A DNA stretch of 64,000 nt from JAFGJU01 sp964570935 (GCA_964570935.1 CAZMZP010000003.1:1-64000), one strand, 5' to 3'; shown: positions 34,433 to 43,874, numbered from the stretch's first letter. Translations and numbers: made by a program. The notes: generated by a model not told the origin, from the sequence alone.

Positions 34433-35551
34433 TCAAGACCGGTCTGAGGAGTGTTCGAGCCTTGCTTCGCTCCTGGAATCGAAGAGGTGAACACGTGACA
34501 GCGGGACAGAGAGCTTCACCTTATCACCTCTCACGGGGACCTCGTCTCCCGTGGTCTTGTACACGATGGTCGTCCTGCCCAGGGTCGTATGCACGACGGC
34601 CTCGTTCCCCAGCATTTCCACCAGCTCCACGAGTCCCTCACCGAGGACCAGGCTGTCCGCGGCCGGAGCGGGGACGGGTACCACGTCCTCGGGCCTGGCG
34701 CCGATGGTGATCTCGCCGTGCGGGCACAGCCGCACGACCGGGTCGAGCACGGGCGGCAAGTCGATCGTCGCGGACTCGGAGCGGAACACGAACCCGCCGT
34801 CGCTGGGCCGCACGGTCCCTTCCACCAGGTTCATGGAGGGCGTGCCTATGAACCCGGCGACGAACCTGTCGGCCGGCCGCCGGTAAACCTCGAGAGGCCG
34901 GTCGAGCTGCCTCACGAGACCCTTGTGCATGACGGCGATGCGCTGGCCCATGGTCATGGCTTCGGTCTGGTCGTGCGTGACGTAGATCATCGTGACGCCC
35001 AGCCGCGCGTGCAGTTTCACGATTTCCGCCCTCATCTGCACCCGGAGCCGCGCATCGAGGTTCGACAGAGGCTCGTCAAACAAGAACACCGTGGGGTGCC
35101 TGACTATGGCCCTGCCGAGCGCCACTCGCTGTCTCTGGCCTCCGGACAGCTCCTTCGGCTTCCTCGCCAGAAGGGTCCCGATTTCCAGTATGTCGGCGGC
35201 CTCCTTGACCCTGGCGTCTATCTCCGGCTTCGCGAACTTCCTGAGCTTCAGGCCGAACGCCATGTTGTCGTACACGGTCATGTGTGGGTAGAGCGCGTAG
35301 TTCTGGAAGACCATGGCTATGTCCCTGTCCTTCGGCGCCACTTCGTTGACCAGTCGCTTCCCCACGTACACGTCGCCCTCGTTGTGGCGCTCCAGGCCGG
35401 CTACTATTCGCAGGACAGTGGTCTTGCCGCAGCCGGAAGGTCCGACCAGGACCAGGAGCTCCTTGTCGGGCACGTGAAGACTCACGTTGTCCACGGCAAG
35501 TACGCCCCCCGTGAATCTCTTGGTCACTCCTTGGAGCACCACGTCGGCCAT
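34433..35551 (-). CDS. ABC transporter ATP-binding protein of the MalK/UgpC/MsmK group
   Basis: 372 residues. Walker A GPSGCGKTT, Q-loop VFQNYALYPHMTV, ABC signature LSGGQRQRVALGRA, Walker B VFLFDEPLSNLDA, switch His in YVTHDQTEA. After residue 235 comes the regulatory OB-fold (TOBE) domain typical of carbohydrate importers (IGTPSMNLVEG, ITIGARPEDV). It would power a sugar or glycerol-phosphate-type importer, but no permease or binding-protein genes are adjacent, so it may serve several transporters like MsmK. ATG at 35551 with GAGGTGA seven bases upstream. Confidence 0.9.
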   Translation of the reverse strand: MADVVLQGVTKRFTGGVLAVDNVSLHVPDKELLVLVGPSGCGKTTVLRIVAGLERHNEGDVYVGKRLVNEVAPKDRDIAMVFQNYALYPHMTVYDNMAFGLKLRKFAKPEIDARVKEAADILEIGTLLARKPKELSGGQRQRVALGRAIVRHPTVFLFDEPLSNLDARLRVQMRAEIVKLHARLGVTMIYVTHDQTEAMTMGQRIAVMHKGLVRQLDRPLEVYRRPADRFVAGFIGTPSMNLVEGTVRPSDGGFVFRSESATIDLPPVLDPVVRLCPHGEITIGARPEDVVPVPAPAADSLVLGEGLVELVEMLGNEAVVHTTLGRTTIVYKTTGDEVPVRGDKVKLSVPLSRVHLFDSRSEARLEHSSDRS

Positions 35552-35620
35552 ACTTACTTCACCTCAACGCTGGGTCAGGTTCCCGGAATACACTGCGGCG
35601 GCAAGGCCACCCTCGTCACG

Positions 35621-36937
35621 TCAGACGCTTTCTCTGACTCCAATCCCGAGACATTGCATCGCTTCGCCAACAGTATAAAAGGAGCCGGTCACACATACAA
35701 GCTCGTCGTTTCGCGCCGCGGAAAGAGCCGCGCTCAGCGCCTCTGGCACGCCAGGGGCGGCGCTCCAGGTCGTGGTCCGGCCGGTCGACGGCATGCGATC
35801 CTTTAGCTCTCCCGCCGGAAGCGCCCTGTCGCAGGCGGCCTGCGTGAACACAACGTGTCTCACGCGGGGCAGGAGCGCCTTCAGGAATCCGACGTGGTCC
35901 TTGTCCTGGACCATGCCCACGACGGCCACGACCGACTTGCCGGCGTAGAGCGTGGACAGCGCCTCCGTCAGGCTGGCGGCGGCCTCCGGGTTGTGCGCGA
36001 CGTCGAAAAGAAAACACGGAGCCCAACCCCACTCTTCCAGCCTGCCGGGCCACTGGGCCTGGCCGAGCCCTCGCTCCAGCGCGGAGTCGTCCACCCGGAT
36101 ACCCAGCTCCCGCAGGCACGAAACAGCCAGGATGGCGCACCCCGCGTTTGTGACCTGGAACTTTCCTCTGAGCCCGATGAAGTAGTCGGTCGCGGCTCCG
36201 GGGCCGGTCCCCGAGCCCGCCAGGCGGGCCGAGAACACCGAACCGGCGCGCGACGCGAACTTCCGGGTGACCCTGAGGTCCCGTCCCACTCTGAGCACCG
36301 GGGCGCCAAGGTCCTTGGCGCGTCTCTCGATCGTTTCCAGCGCTTTTCCGCGGGCGGCCGTCACCACCGGCCTCCTTCTTCGCATGATGCCCGCCTTCTC
36401 GCCCGCGATCGCGGACAGAGTAGTGCCGAGGATGTGACTGTGCTCTATCGAGATTCCGGTTATGACCGAGACAAGCGGAGAAAGGACGTTGGTGGAGTCC
36501 AGGCGGCCGCCCAGGCCCACCTCGGCCACGACGACGGGCACTTTCCGTTCGCCGAAATACCGAAAGGCGGCGCACGTGAGCGTCTCGAAGTAGGAGTGTC
36601 CCCCTCTTTCTCCCATTGGCACGACCGTGCCGAGAAGCTCGCGCGCGTGCTCGCGGGGGATGCAAGCGCCGGAGACTCTTATCCTCTCGCGGAAGTCGAC
36701 CAGGTGCGGAGATGTGTAAAGGCCGGCCGAGTGGCCGGCGGAAGTGAGGACGGACGAGACAAAAGAGCAGGTGGAGCCCTTGCCGTTTGTTCCGCCGACC
36801 AGCACGGAAGAGAATCGTTTCTGGGGGTTTCCGAGCTTCTTGAGCAGCGACCTCGTTCCGTCGAGGTCGAGCCTCATGCCGCGTTTCTCCAGGGAATAGA
36901 GGCGTCTTACGAGGCTCTCATACCGTGCTTGTCGCAT
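35621..36937 (-). CDS. folC: Folylpolyglutamate synthase / dihydrofolate synthase
   Basis: 438 residues, normal for the family. It adds glutamate to (dihydro)folate using ATP. Markers: P-loop VGGTNGKGSTCSF (48-60), TSPHLVDFRERIRV, VVAEVGLGGRLDSTNV (Mg2+ and folate site), GISIEHSHILG, and FDVAHNPEAAASL in the C-terminal ligase domain. The start overlaps the end of accD by 20 bases; accD-folC pairing is common in bacteria. A palindromic CCCGCCAGGCGGGCC lies in its coding sequence. Confidence 0.93.
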   Translation of the reverse strand: MRQARYESLVRRLYSLEKRGMRLDLDGTRSLLKKLGNPQKRFSSVLVGGTNGKGSTCSFVSSVLTSAGHSAGLYTSPHLVDFRERIRVSGACIPREHARELLGTVVPMGERGGHSYFETLTCAAFRYFGERKVPVVVAEVGLGGRLDSTNVLSPLVSVITGISIEHSHILGTTLSAIAGEKAGIMRRRRPVVTAARGKALETIERRAKDLGAPVLRVGRDLRVTRKFASRAGSVFSARLAGSGTGPGAATDYFIGLRGKFQVTNAGCAILAVSCLRELGIRVDDSALERGLGQAQWPGRLEEWGWAPCFLFDVAHNPEAAASLTEALSTLYAGKSVVAVVGMVQDKDHVGFLKALLPRVRHVVFTQAACDRALPAGELKDRMPSTGRTTTWSAAPGVPEALSAALSAARNDELVCVTGSFYTVGEAMQCLGIGVRESV

Positions 36938-37820
36938 CTTTTTCCCAGAGTCGCGTGCTCTTCTGGAACAGGTCGAGTATGCGCACCAGGGTGGGCTTGA
37001 GTTCCCGTCGTTCGACGATCATGTCCAGCATGCCGTGTTGCATCAGAAACTCCGACCTCTGAAAGCCCTCGGGCAGCTCCTGGTTTATGGTCTGCTCTAT
37101 CACGCGCGGGCCCGCGAAACCGATGAGGGCGCCCGGCTCCGCGATTATTATGTCTCCCAGCGAAGCGTAGCTGGCGGAGACCCCGGCGGTCGTGGGATTC
37201 GTCAGGATGGAGACGTAGGGCAGCCCGGCGTCGGCAAGCTTGGACAGGACCACGGACACCTTGGCCATCTGCATCAGAGACAGTATTCCCTCCTGCATCC
37301 TCGCTCCTCCGGACGTGGACACGATGACCAGCGGGTACTTCTTCTCCAGACAAAGCTCTATGAGGAGAGCCAGTTTCTCTCCCACCGCGGAGGCAAGGGT
37401 GCCTCCCATGAACGAGAAGTCCATGGCCGCCAGGCCCAGCGGATGTCCGCCCGTCTTCGCAAGGCCGGTTATCACCGACTCCCCAAGTCCGGTTTTCTCC
37501 TTTGCCTGCCTGATCCTGTCGACGTACTTTTTCGAGTCTTTGAACTTGAGCGGGTCGCCCGAAGTGATTCCCGAGAACAGCTCGCCGAACGTGCTCTCGT
37601 CGGTCAGAAGCTCGATGTAGCCCCAGCCGGATATCCTGAAGTGATAGCCGCACTTCCTGCATACCCAGAGGCTTCTCTCCAGCTCCTTCTGGTAGATGAA
37701 TTCCTGACAGCTGTCGCACTTGGTCCAGAGGCCGTCGGGCAGTTCCCTCTTGGCCTTGGCCCTCAGCCCCGCGCTGGTCTTCTCCAGCCACGAGAGTTTC
37801 TTGTCGTTCTCTTCGGCCAC
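36918..37820 (-). CDS. accD: Acetyl-CoA carboxylase carboxyltransferase beta subunit
   Basis: 300 residues. Catalyses carboxyl transfer from biotin to acetyl-CoA for fatty acid synthesis, with AccA as partner (not in this window). The N-terminal zinc ribbon is visible as KCDSCQEFIYQKELERSLWVCRKCG (four Cys, in two CxxC pairs). The crotonase-like core has MDFSFMGGTLASAVGEK, STSGGARMQEGILSLMQM, NPTTAGVSASYASLGD and GPRVIEQTINQELPEGFQ. GTG start at 37820 behind GGAG. Downstream it overlaps folC. Confidence 0.95.
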   Translation of the reverse strand: MAEENDKKLSWLEKTSAGLRAKAKRELPDGLWTKCDSCQEFIYQKELERSLWVCRKCGYHFRISGWGYIELLTDESTFGELFSGITSGDPLKFKDSKKYVDRIRQAKEKTGLGESVITGLAKTGGHPLGLAAMDFSFMGGTLASAVGEKLALLIELCLEKKYPLVIVSTSGGARMQEGILSLMQMAKVSVVLSKLADAGLPYVSILTNPTTAGVSASYASLGDIIIAEPGALIGFAGPRVIEQTINQELPEGFQRSEFLMQHGMLDMIVERRELKPTLVRILDLFQKSTRLWEKDATSTV

Positions 37821-37865
37821 CGTTCCAATCTCCAGACGTCTCTGTCCACCGAACCCGCACCGCCT

Positions 37866-38387
37866 TCAGTCCGTCGGCGGCTCGCTCTCGAACCCGGGAG
37901 ATTCTCTCAACATTACAAAGGCGTCTTCTCTGTTGTCAACGTAATAGCCCCGGCGGATGGAAATCGCCTTGAACCCGAACCCGCGATAGATCCTTATGGC
38001 CTCGATGTTCGAGACCCTCACTTCCAGCGTCATCCTCCTGACCGACCTGGTTTCAGCCTCCTTCAGGAGCCGCCGCATGAGTCTCGTCGCCACTCCCCGC
38101 CTTCTCAACTCTGGCCGCACGGCGATGTTACCCAGGTGGGCCTCGTCGTACACGAACCAGGCCACCAGGTAGCCCGCTAATAGGGGCCCGTCGCGCGCGA
38201 CGAGACAGAACGAAGTCGGCCCTTCCTTGAGCTCGTGCACGAAGGCCTGTCCGGGCCACGGCATCGGGAAGATGGCGCGCTCGAGCAGCGAAACTTCGTC
38301 CACGTCCCCGAGCTTCATGGGCCTGATGTCGAGTTTAGAGCGCTCAGGGTTTCTTTCTTCTGATCTCTGCGTCCGAGCGTCTGACAT
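37866..38387 (-). CDS. rimI: Ribosomal protein S18-alanine N-acetyltransferase-like GNAT protein
   Basis: 173 residues with a GNAT fold: IRPMKLGDVDEVSLLERAIFPMPW at the start, the acetyl-CoA loop VRPELRRRGVATRLM, and LEVRVSNIEAIRIYRGFGFKAISIRRGYY, the RimI hallmark. Its position directly after tsaB and tsaE is the usual neighbourhood of rimI. The start at 38387 gives a 44-base overlap with tsaB; no start codon between the tsaB stop and the first beta-strand would keep the domain whole, so the overlap seems real (GGTGGAG lies upstream). Confidence 0.88.
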   Translation of the reverse strand: MSDARTQRSEERNPERSKLDIRPMKLGDVDEVSLLERAIFPMPWPGQAFVHELKEGPTSFCLVARDGPLLAGYLVAWFVYDEAHLGNIAVRPELRRRGVATRLMRRLLKEAETRSVRRMTLEVRVSNIEAIRIYRGFGFKAISIRRGYYVDNREDAFVMLRESPGFESEPPTD

Positions 38388-39057
38388 ATATCGGCTCCAC
38401 CCCGGCCACGTCGTCCGCCCCGCACCCCTTCCGCTCGAGAATCTTGAGCGCCAGCATTCCGACGGCCGACGCGCGAGGCGTCCCGAGGTGCGCCGGCGCG
38501 AAAATGGCGCGGCCGCCGAACTGGCTCTCGATTGACTTCCGACACGCTTCGACGCCGTCTCCCAGGAAGATCACCTTTCCTTCGGGCGCGCTGGCCATGA
38601 ACGACGACAACAGCGCGACAGCGTCGTCGGGTCGCTCCGCGCCGTACTCCAGCAGCCGTTCCTGCCCCGCTTCCTCGTCCCGGAAGAGCGAGTAGAAAAC
38701 CTCGCCTCTCCTCGCGTCGATTATGGGGCAAACGTGGCTGCAGAGGCCGGCCGCGTTGAAGGCCACGGCGTCCAGCGTCCCGACTCCCACCAGCGGCTTC
38801 CCCGAGGCAAGCGCCAGCGCCTTAGCGGTGCTGAGTCCGATGCGCAGGGCCGTGAACGAACCCGGACCCAGCGATATCGCGAAGGCCCTCGCGTGAGCCA
38901 GCTCGAGCCCGGCTCCGGACAGAAGCGCCTCGAGCATCGGGAGCAGGTTTTCACAGTGACCCTGCGGCACGAACACGCACGCCTCGGCCAGCAGTCTTCC
39001 GTCCTTCACCGCCGCCGCGCTGGCGAACGTGGTGGATGTCTCGATCGCGACTATCAC
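38344..39057 (-). CDS. tsaB: tRNA threonylcarbamoyladenosine biosynthesis protein TsaB
   Basis: 237 residues, ASKHA fold. It scaffolds TsaD and TsaE for the universal t6A37 tRNA modification. Motifs: IVAIETSTTFASAAAVKDG at the start and ISLGPGSFTALRIGLSTAKALA (family GPGSFTGLRIG). GTG at 39057 with GGGGGAGAGG upstream. It lies 34 bases after tsaE and overlaps rimI. Confidence 0.93.
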   Translation of the reverse strand: MIVAIETSTTFASAAAVKDGRLLAEACVFVPQGHCENLLPMLEALLSGAGLELAHARAFAISLGPGSFTALRIGLSTAKALALASGKPLVGVGTLDAVAFNAAGLCSHVCPIIDARRGEVFYSLFRDEEAGQERLLEYGAERPDDAVALLSSFMASAPEGKVIFLGDGVEACRKSIESQFGGRAIFAPAHLGTPRASAVGMLALKILERKGCGADDVAGVEPIYVRRSDAEIRRKKP

Positions 39058-39091
39058 TTCGATGCCTCTCCCCCGGCCGCCGACGGCCGGT

Positions 39092-39550
39092 TCACTGAAC
39101 TGCCACCGACAGCTTCTTCACGAGCTTCCGGCCGGTCTCACTCCCGCCCCTCACGGTGATCCTGCGTTCGTCTTCGCCGGCGGCCTCGATCAGGACCTCC
39201 AGCGTCGCCTCCGGGAGCGTTCGTCCAAGCTTCTCCGCCCATTCGATCAGCGTCACGTTGCGGCCGGACAGAATGTCGTCCAGGCCAAGGGTGGCCAGGT
39301 CCCCCGGCCCCCGCACTCTGTATAGGTCCACGTGGAAGACTTCCACCGGCCCTCGATAGCGGTTAACGAACGCGAAGGAGGGGCTCCGCGTTCTCTGCTT
39401 TATCCCGAGCCCTTCGCAGATTCCCCTGGCCAGGACGCTCTTCCCCGCTCCCAGCTCACCGGTCATGGCGACCACGTCGCCGGCGGCCAGCAGGCGGCCG
39501 ACTTTTCGTCCCAGCGAGGCCGTCTCCTCCTCACTGCCCGAAACGAACAC
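39092..39550 (-). CDS. tsaE: tRNA threonylcarbamoyladenosine biosynthesis ATPase TsaE
   Basis: 152 residues. P-loop GELGAGKSVLARGICEGLG, RSPSFAFVNRY and FHVDLYRV are the family marks. It hydrolyses ATP to reset the TsaBD complex. GTG start at 39550; GGAAG lies upstream. It directly follows the porX-like gene; I recall tsaE next to porX in Bacteroidota too, which would be a shared arrangement. Confidence 0.93.
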   Translation of the reverse strand: MFVSGSEEETASLGRKVGRLLAAGDVVAMTGELGAGKSVLARGICEGLGIKQRTRSPSFAFVNRYRGPVEVFHVDLYRVRGPGDLATLGLDDILSGRNVTLIEWAEKLGRTLPEATLEVLIEAAGEDERRITVRGGSETGRKLVKKLSVAVQ

Positions 39551-39635
39551 GACTTCCGATCGGTCGTCCAGCGCCAGACGGCACCACCTTTCCCGGGTTC
39601 CTGACGGCGGCGCCCGGAGCGGGCGCCCGGCGCCG

Positions 39636-41195
39636 TCACCTCGGCCGGAGCGTCACGCACGGAAGTATCATCTCGTCGAGCGAGATGCCGCCGTGCTGGA
39701 AACTCCCCTTGTACTGCCTCTCGTATTCGTGGAACTTCGTCGGATAGACGAAATAGAAATCCTCTTTGGCGAAGATGTAATTCTTGTTGATGCCGTTGCG
39801 GGGAAGCATGAAACGCCGCGGCTCCCTGACGCGAATGGCCTGTCTCTGGTCGCAGACCAGGTTGTTTCCGAATTTATATCTCAAGTTGGTGGAGGCCTCC
39901 CTGTCGCCGTAGACGAGGGCGGCCCGCTTGCCCAGAATCGAGCCGTGGTCGCTCGTCAACACGACGACCGCGTCATGCTGCGCCATGACGCGGAGTATCT
40001 CGAACAGCACGGAGTGACTGAACCACGCGCGCATCAGAGAGCGGAAGGCGGATTCGTTCGGGGCCAGCTCCTGGAGTATCTCGGACTCCGAACGGCCGTG
40101 GGCGAGGATGTCCAGGAAGTTGAACACGAAGGCCGCGAAGGAGGTCGAGAGATACGAGGAAACCTGGTGCCTGACCGCGTTGGCCTCCTCGGGGTTGTAG
40201 ATCTTCACGTACTTCGCGGCTGGGTTCAGCTTTATGCCCTCGCGTTCGAGCTGCGCCTCCATCAGGTTTCTCTCGAAACGGTTCTTGCTGATGTCCTCCG
40301 TGACGTTCTCCTGCCAGTACTTGGGAAACTTCTCGGCGATCTCCACCGGGTAGAGCCCGCTGAACACGGCGTTTCTGGAGTAGGGCGTCGCCGTGGGGAG
40401 TATGGAATAGTAGTAGTCCCTCGACACCGTGAAGTAGGGCTCGAGAAGCGGCTCGACCTTGAGCCACTGGTCCAGCCGCATGCAGTCTATGACTATGAAG
40501 TAGACCTTGCGACCCTCCGCCAGGTGCGGAAACACGAACTTCTTCATCACCTGCGGAGACAGCACCGGCCCTTCCACGCCCGAGAGCCACTTCACGTAGT
40601 TGGACTCGATGAACTGGCCGAACTCCACGTTCGCCTCTTTCCTCTGGTCCGAGTGCGAGTCCCTCAGCGCCGAGTCTTCGCTCTCGTCCAGCCTGACGTC
40701 CCAGGCCGACAGGGCGGTGTGCAGCTTCACCCAGCCCTCCCAGTCCAGGCCGGCCGCGCGGATGTTCTGGGCCTGCCTGAACTCGACCACGTACTCCCTG
40801 GTGAGCTGGTCCTCCACAAGCCGCCTGGATTCGAGCACCTGCTTGCAGGCCGTGAGTATCTGGGTCGGGTTGACCGGTTTTATGAGGTAGTGGGCGATTC
40901 TCTTGCCGATCGCCTCCTCCATCAGCTCTTCTTCTTCGCTCTTGGTGATCATGATGACGGGCACGCCCGGGTCGATGTCCTGTATGCGTTTCAGGGTCTC
41001 CAGCCCGCCCATCCCCGGCATCATCTCGTCGAGCAGAACCACGTCGAACTTGTCGCGGCTCACCAGGGAGACTGCGTCCTCGCCGTTCGACACCGGCGTG
41101 ACTGAGTAACCCTTGCCCTCCAGGAAGAGGATGTGAGGCCTCAACAGGTCGATCTCGTCGTCCACCCAGAGCAGTTTTCGCTTTTCGGTCGCCAA
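39636..41195 (-). CDS. porX: PorX-type response regulator with PglZ (alkaline phosphatase-fold) output domain
   Basis: 519 residues. Residues 5-120 are a receiver domain: acidic pocket VDDE, phospho-acceptor Asp56 in VVLLDEMMPGM, Thr84, Lys106 in YLIKPVNP. A helical linker leads to a PglZ domain from about 228: VYFIVIDCMRLDQW with metal Asp237, LPTATPYSRNAVFSGLYP with the catalytic Thr270, and VVLTSDHGSILGKR with metal Asp/His. This exact architecture defines PorX, which in Bacteroidota regulates type IX secretion and has phosphodiesterase activity on oligonucleotides. The window's two YPNPFNP-tailed proteins would be natural clients. TTG start at 41195 with GAGGA upstream; the kinase gene lies 58 bases before. 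Confidence 0.9.
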   Translation of the reverse strand: MATEKRKLLWVDDEIDLLRPHILFLEGKGYSVTPVSNGEDAVSLVSRDKFDVVLLDEMMPGMGGLETLKRIQDIDPGVPVIMITKSEEEELMEEAIGKRIAHYLIKPVNPTQILTACKQVLESRRLVEDQLTREYVVEFRQAQNIRAAGLDWEGWVKLHTALSAWDVRLDESEDSALRDSHSDQRKEANVEFGQFIESNYVKWLSGVEGPVLSPQVMKKFVFPHLAEGRKVYFIVIDCMRLDQWLKVEPLLEPYFTVSRDYYYSILPTATPYSRNAVFSGLYPVEIAEKFPKYWQENVTEDISKNRFERNLMEAQLEREGIKLNPAAKYVKIYNPEEANAVRHQVSSYLSTSFAAFVFNFLDILAHGRSESEILQELAPNESAFRSLMRAWFSHSVLFEILRVMAQHDAVVVLTSDHGSILGKRAALVYGDREASTNLRYKFGNNLVCDQRQAIRVREPRRFMLPRNGINKNYIFAKEDFYFVYPTKFHEYERQYKGSFQHGGISLDEMILPCVTLRPR

Positions 41196-41253
41196 CGCGT
41201 CATCCTCGGTCTTGGTGATACGGCCGCGGCCGGCGGACCTCGTCCGCTCCCCG

Positions 41254-42543
41254 CTAAACGGGGAACGAGATCACAATGACGGTGCCCTTGCCCGGCTCGG
41301 AGGACCTTATCCTGATCTTGCCGCCGTGTGTCTCCTCCACGATCCTCTGCGTGAGCGTAAGGCCGAGCCCCCAGCCTCGCTTCTTGGTCGTGAACCCCGG
41401 CACGAATGCCTGCTTCTGCTCGGACGGCGTCATGCCCCTGCCGTTGTCCGTAACGATCAGCTCGACGGTCTCCTCGTCCGGGTTCCTTCTGACCTCTACC
41501 CCTATCACACCGCTCCTCCCCTCGGCCGCGTCCACCGCGTTCCTCAGGACGTTTTCCACGGCCCACTCCATCAGCTCCGCGTTTATGTTCAGGAACGGCA
41601 CGGATTCATACGTTTCTGTGATCTGAAGCTGGCGGCCCAGCTTGGGGAGTCTTTTCCTGAAATACTCCGCCACTCCCCTGACCAGCGGGACGACGTCCTG
41701 GAACTGGAGCTTGGGCATCGAGCCGATGCTGCTGAACCGGCAGGCGACTTTTTGCAGGCGTTCCACGTCGCCCTCCATTTCTTCAACGAACTGGCCGAAC
41801 AGCGGCTTCTCTATCTCAACGACTGCCTCGTTCCCGGGCACCTTCCTCTGCTTGTCCTTCACGACTTCCAGCCAGCCCAGCAAGGAAGAGATGGGCGTCC
41901 CCAGCTGGTGAGCGGTCTCCTTGGCCATGCCCACCCAGATGTATCTCTGCTCTCCCACTTTTATGCTCTTGAACCCCATGTAACCCAGACCCATGAACAG
42001 GAAGACGGCGGCCAGCTCTATGATGGGAACCCAGCGCATCTCGTTAACGATGCCGCTTTCTCCGTAGTGGACGTACCCCACGACGCGCATCTCGCCCGGC
42101 GGGATGAGCGGCAGCGGCGGGTTCTTCTTGTCCAGCCGCTCCACGATCCCCACGATCTCTTTCAGCGGCCCGGTTGGCGGGTCCTTCGGGTCCATCAGGG
42201 CGGACTCCGCGTCCGAGACGGCGTCCACGCTTATGCCGATCCCGGCCCAGGCGTAAGGCCTGCCGTCCAGGTCCGTGACGACCACGGGGAAGTTCACCTT
42301 CGCCAGGACTTCTTTGTAGATGGGGGCGATGTCCTGGTTTTGGGAGGCCGGAATCGCGGCCACCGCGAAGAAATGGGCCAGGATCCCGGAGAGCGTGTTG
42401 GCCTGCTCGTCCAGCTTGTGGACCATCCTGTTGGTGAAGATGAAGACCAGCGCTACGAGAAGGCTGCTTCCCAGGAAAACGTATCCCCTGAGAAGCTGCG
42501 TACTGCTGACCTTCTGCTCTGGGGTCTTAGCCAATGGGATCAC
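41254..42543 (-). CDS. porY: Sensor histidine kinase (PorY-like partner)
   Basis: 429 residues. Two membrane helices (about 18-38 and 172-191) bracket a periplasmic sensor region of about 130 residues. The phospho-acceptor His212 lies in MAKETAHQLGTPISSLLGW, a form of H-box I associate with kinases of the FCB group. The ATPase domain shows N-box ENVLRNAVDAAEG, G1 VTDNGRGMT and G2 GWGLGLTLTQRIVEETHGG. It lies immediately before the porX-like gene in the same operon and is the obvious phosphodonor. The porY name is by context; kinase function itself is sure. Confidence 0.85.
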   Translation of the reverse strand: MIPLAKTPEQKVSSTQLLRGYVFLGSSLLVALVFIFTNRMVHKLDEQANTLSGILAHFFAVAAIPASQNQDIAPIYKEVLAKVNFPVVVTDLDGRPYAWAGIGISVDAVSDAESALMDPKDPPTGPLKEIVGIVERLDKKNPPLPLIPPGEMRVVGYVHYGESGIVNEMRWVPIIELAAVFLFMGLGYMGFKSIKVGEQRYIWVGMAKETAHQLGTPISSLLGWLEVVKDKQRKVPGNEAVVEIEKPLFGQFVEEMEGDVERLQKVACRFSSIGSMPKLQFQDVVPLVRGVAEYFRKRLPKLGRQLQITETYESVPFLNINAELMEWAVENVLRNAVDAAEGRSGVIGVEVRRNPDEETVELIVTDNGRGMTPSEQKQAFVPGFTTKKRGWGLGLTLTQRIVEETHGGKIRIRSSEPGKGTVIVISFPV

Positions 42544-42580
42544 CGCCCTTGAGCCGGCCGGACGCGAGAGTGACGGCGCC

Positions 42581-43852
42581 TCAGGAGATTTCCTCGAGGC
42601 CGTCCATGTAGGGCACCAGCACCTCGGGGATCCGCACGGTGCCCAGCGGCGTCTGGTAGTTTTCGAGTATGCCGATGAGCGTCCTCGGAAGAGCCAGACC
42701 GGAACCGTTCAGTGTGTGCACGAACTCCGGCTTCCTGGTCTTCGCCGGCCTGTACTTGATGCCGATTCTCCGGGCCTGGAAGCTCTCGAAGTTGCTGCAC
42801 GACGAAACCTCGAGCCACCTCTCCTCGGCCGGCGCCCACACTTCCAGGTCGTAACACTTGGCCGCGGCGAAGCTCAAGTCGCCGGAGCAGAGGAGCACGA
42901 CTCTGTAAGTCAGCCCGAGGAGCCGCAGGATCTTCTCCGCGCAGTCGCGCAGACTCTCCAGCTCGTCGTAGGACGTCTCCGGAGCCACGAATTTCACCAT
43001 CTCCACCTTGTCGAACTGGTGCACCCTGACGATGCCGCGGGTGTCCTTGCCGTAGGAACCGGCCTCGCGCCTGAAGCTGGGACAGTATCCCACCAGCTTG
43101 ACGGGCAGCGCCGATTCCTCCAGGGTCTCGCCTCTGTATATGTTTGTGATGGGCACCTCGGCAGTCGGGTTCAGGAACACGTCGTCTTTTTCGCAAAAGT
43201 ACATGTCCTCTTCCAGCTTGGGGAGCTGGCCCGTCCCGAAAAGACACTCCCTCTTCACCAGCACCGGCGGCCAGACTTCGGTGTAGCCGTGCGAGTTGGT
43301 GTGCGTGTCGAGCATCAGCTTTATGAGAGCCCTCTCCAGTTTCGCGCCCGGCCCCTTGAGCAGGATGAAGCCGGAGCCGCCTATCTTGGAGGCACGCTGC
43401 AGGTCCAGGATGCCCAGCGATTCGCCGATCTGCCAGTGAGGGAGAGGCTTGAAGCCCAGTTTGGGCGGCTCGCCGCTGCGCCGCACTTCGACATTCGCGG
43501 AGGGATCGTGGCCCACCGGAACGGACGAATGCGGCACGTTCGGAATCCTGGCCTCCGCGGTTTCCAGTTCCGCCTCCAGCTTCGCCACTTCACCGTCCAG
43601 CATCGCCATCCGCGCCGACAGAGTCTTCACCTCTTCGAGCAGCGCGCCGGCGTCGCGGCCTTCCTTCTTGAGGCCGCCGATCTCCTCCGAGAGACGGTTC
43701 TTCCGGTGCTTGAGCCCGTCCGTTTCGGTCACGAGCTCGCGCCACCGCGCGTCCAGCTCCAGGAACCCGTCCAGGTCAAACTTGTCGCCCTTGTCCGCTA
43801 TCGCCCGCCTTACGTCGTCGGGCCTGGTGCGAATGTACTTTCTGTCCAGCAC
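42581..43852 (-). CDS. serS: Seryl-tRNA synthetase
   Basis: 423 residues, standard. Charges tRNA-Ser (and would charge tRNA-Sec, relevant to the probable selenoprotein here). N-terminal coiled-coil arm (about 30-105) and class II core: TAEVPITNIYRGE, motif 2 FRREAGSYGKDTRGIVRVHQF and motif 3 NGSGLALPRTLIGILEN. GTG start at 43852 with GGAGGATGA seven bases upstream. It lies between the HemC-like gene and the kinase gene with gaps of about 20-40 bases. Confidence 0.96.
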   Translation of the reverse strand: MLDRKYIRTRPDDVRRAIADKGDKFDLDGFLELDARWRELVTETDGLKHRKNRLSEEIGGLKKEGRDAGALLEEVKTLSARMAMLDGEVAKLEAELETAEARIPNVPHSSVPVGHDPSANVEVRRSGEPPKLGFKPLPHWQIGESLGILDLQRASKIGGSGFILLKGPGAKLERALIKLMLDTHTNSHGYTEVWPPVLVKRECLFGTGQLPKLEEDMYFCEKDDVFLNPTAEVPITNIYRGETLEESALPVKLVGYCPSFRREAGSYGKDTRGIVRVHQFDKVEMVKFVAPETSYDELESLRDCAEKILRLLGLTYRVVLLCSGDLSFAAAKCYDLEVWAPAEERWLEVSSCSNFESFQARRIGIKYRPAKTRKPEFVHTLNGSGLALPRTLIGILENYQTPLGTVRIPEVLVPYMDGLEEIS

Positions 43853-43874
43853 TTGCGGGTCATCCTCCGTGGAA

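Noticed and set aside
39465..41105. 546-codon plus-strand frame over the porX-like gene
   Set aside because: Antisense shadow; no domain pattern, while the minus strand shows a complete receiver and PglZ domain.
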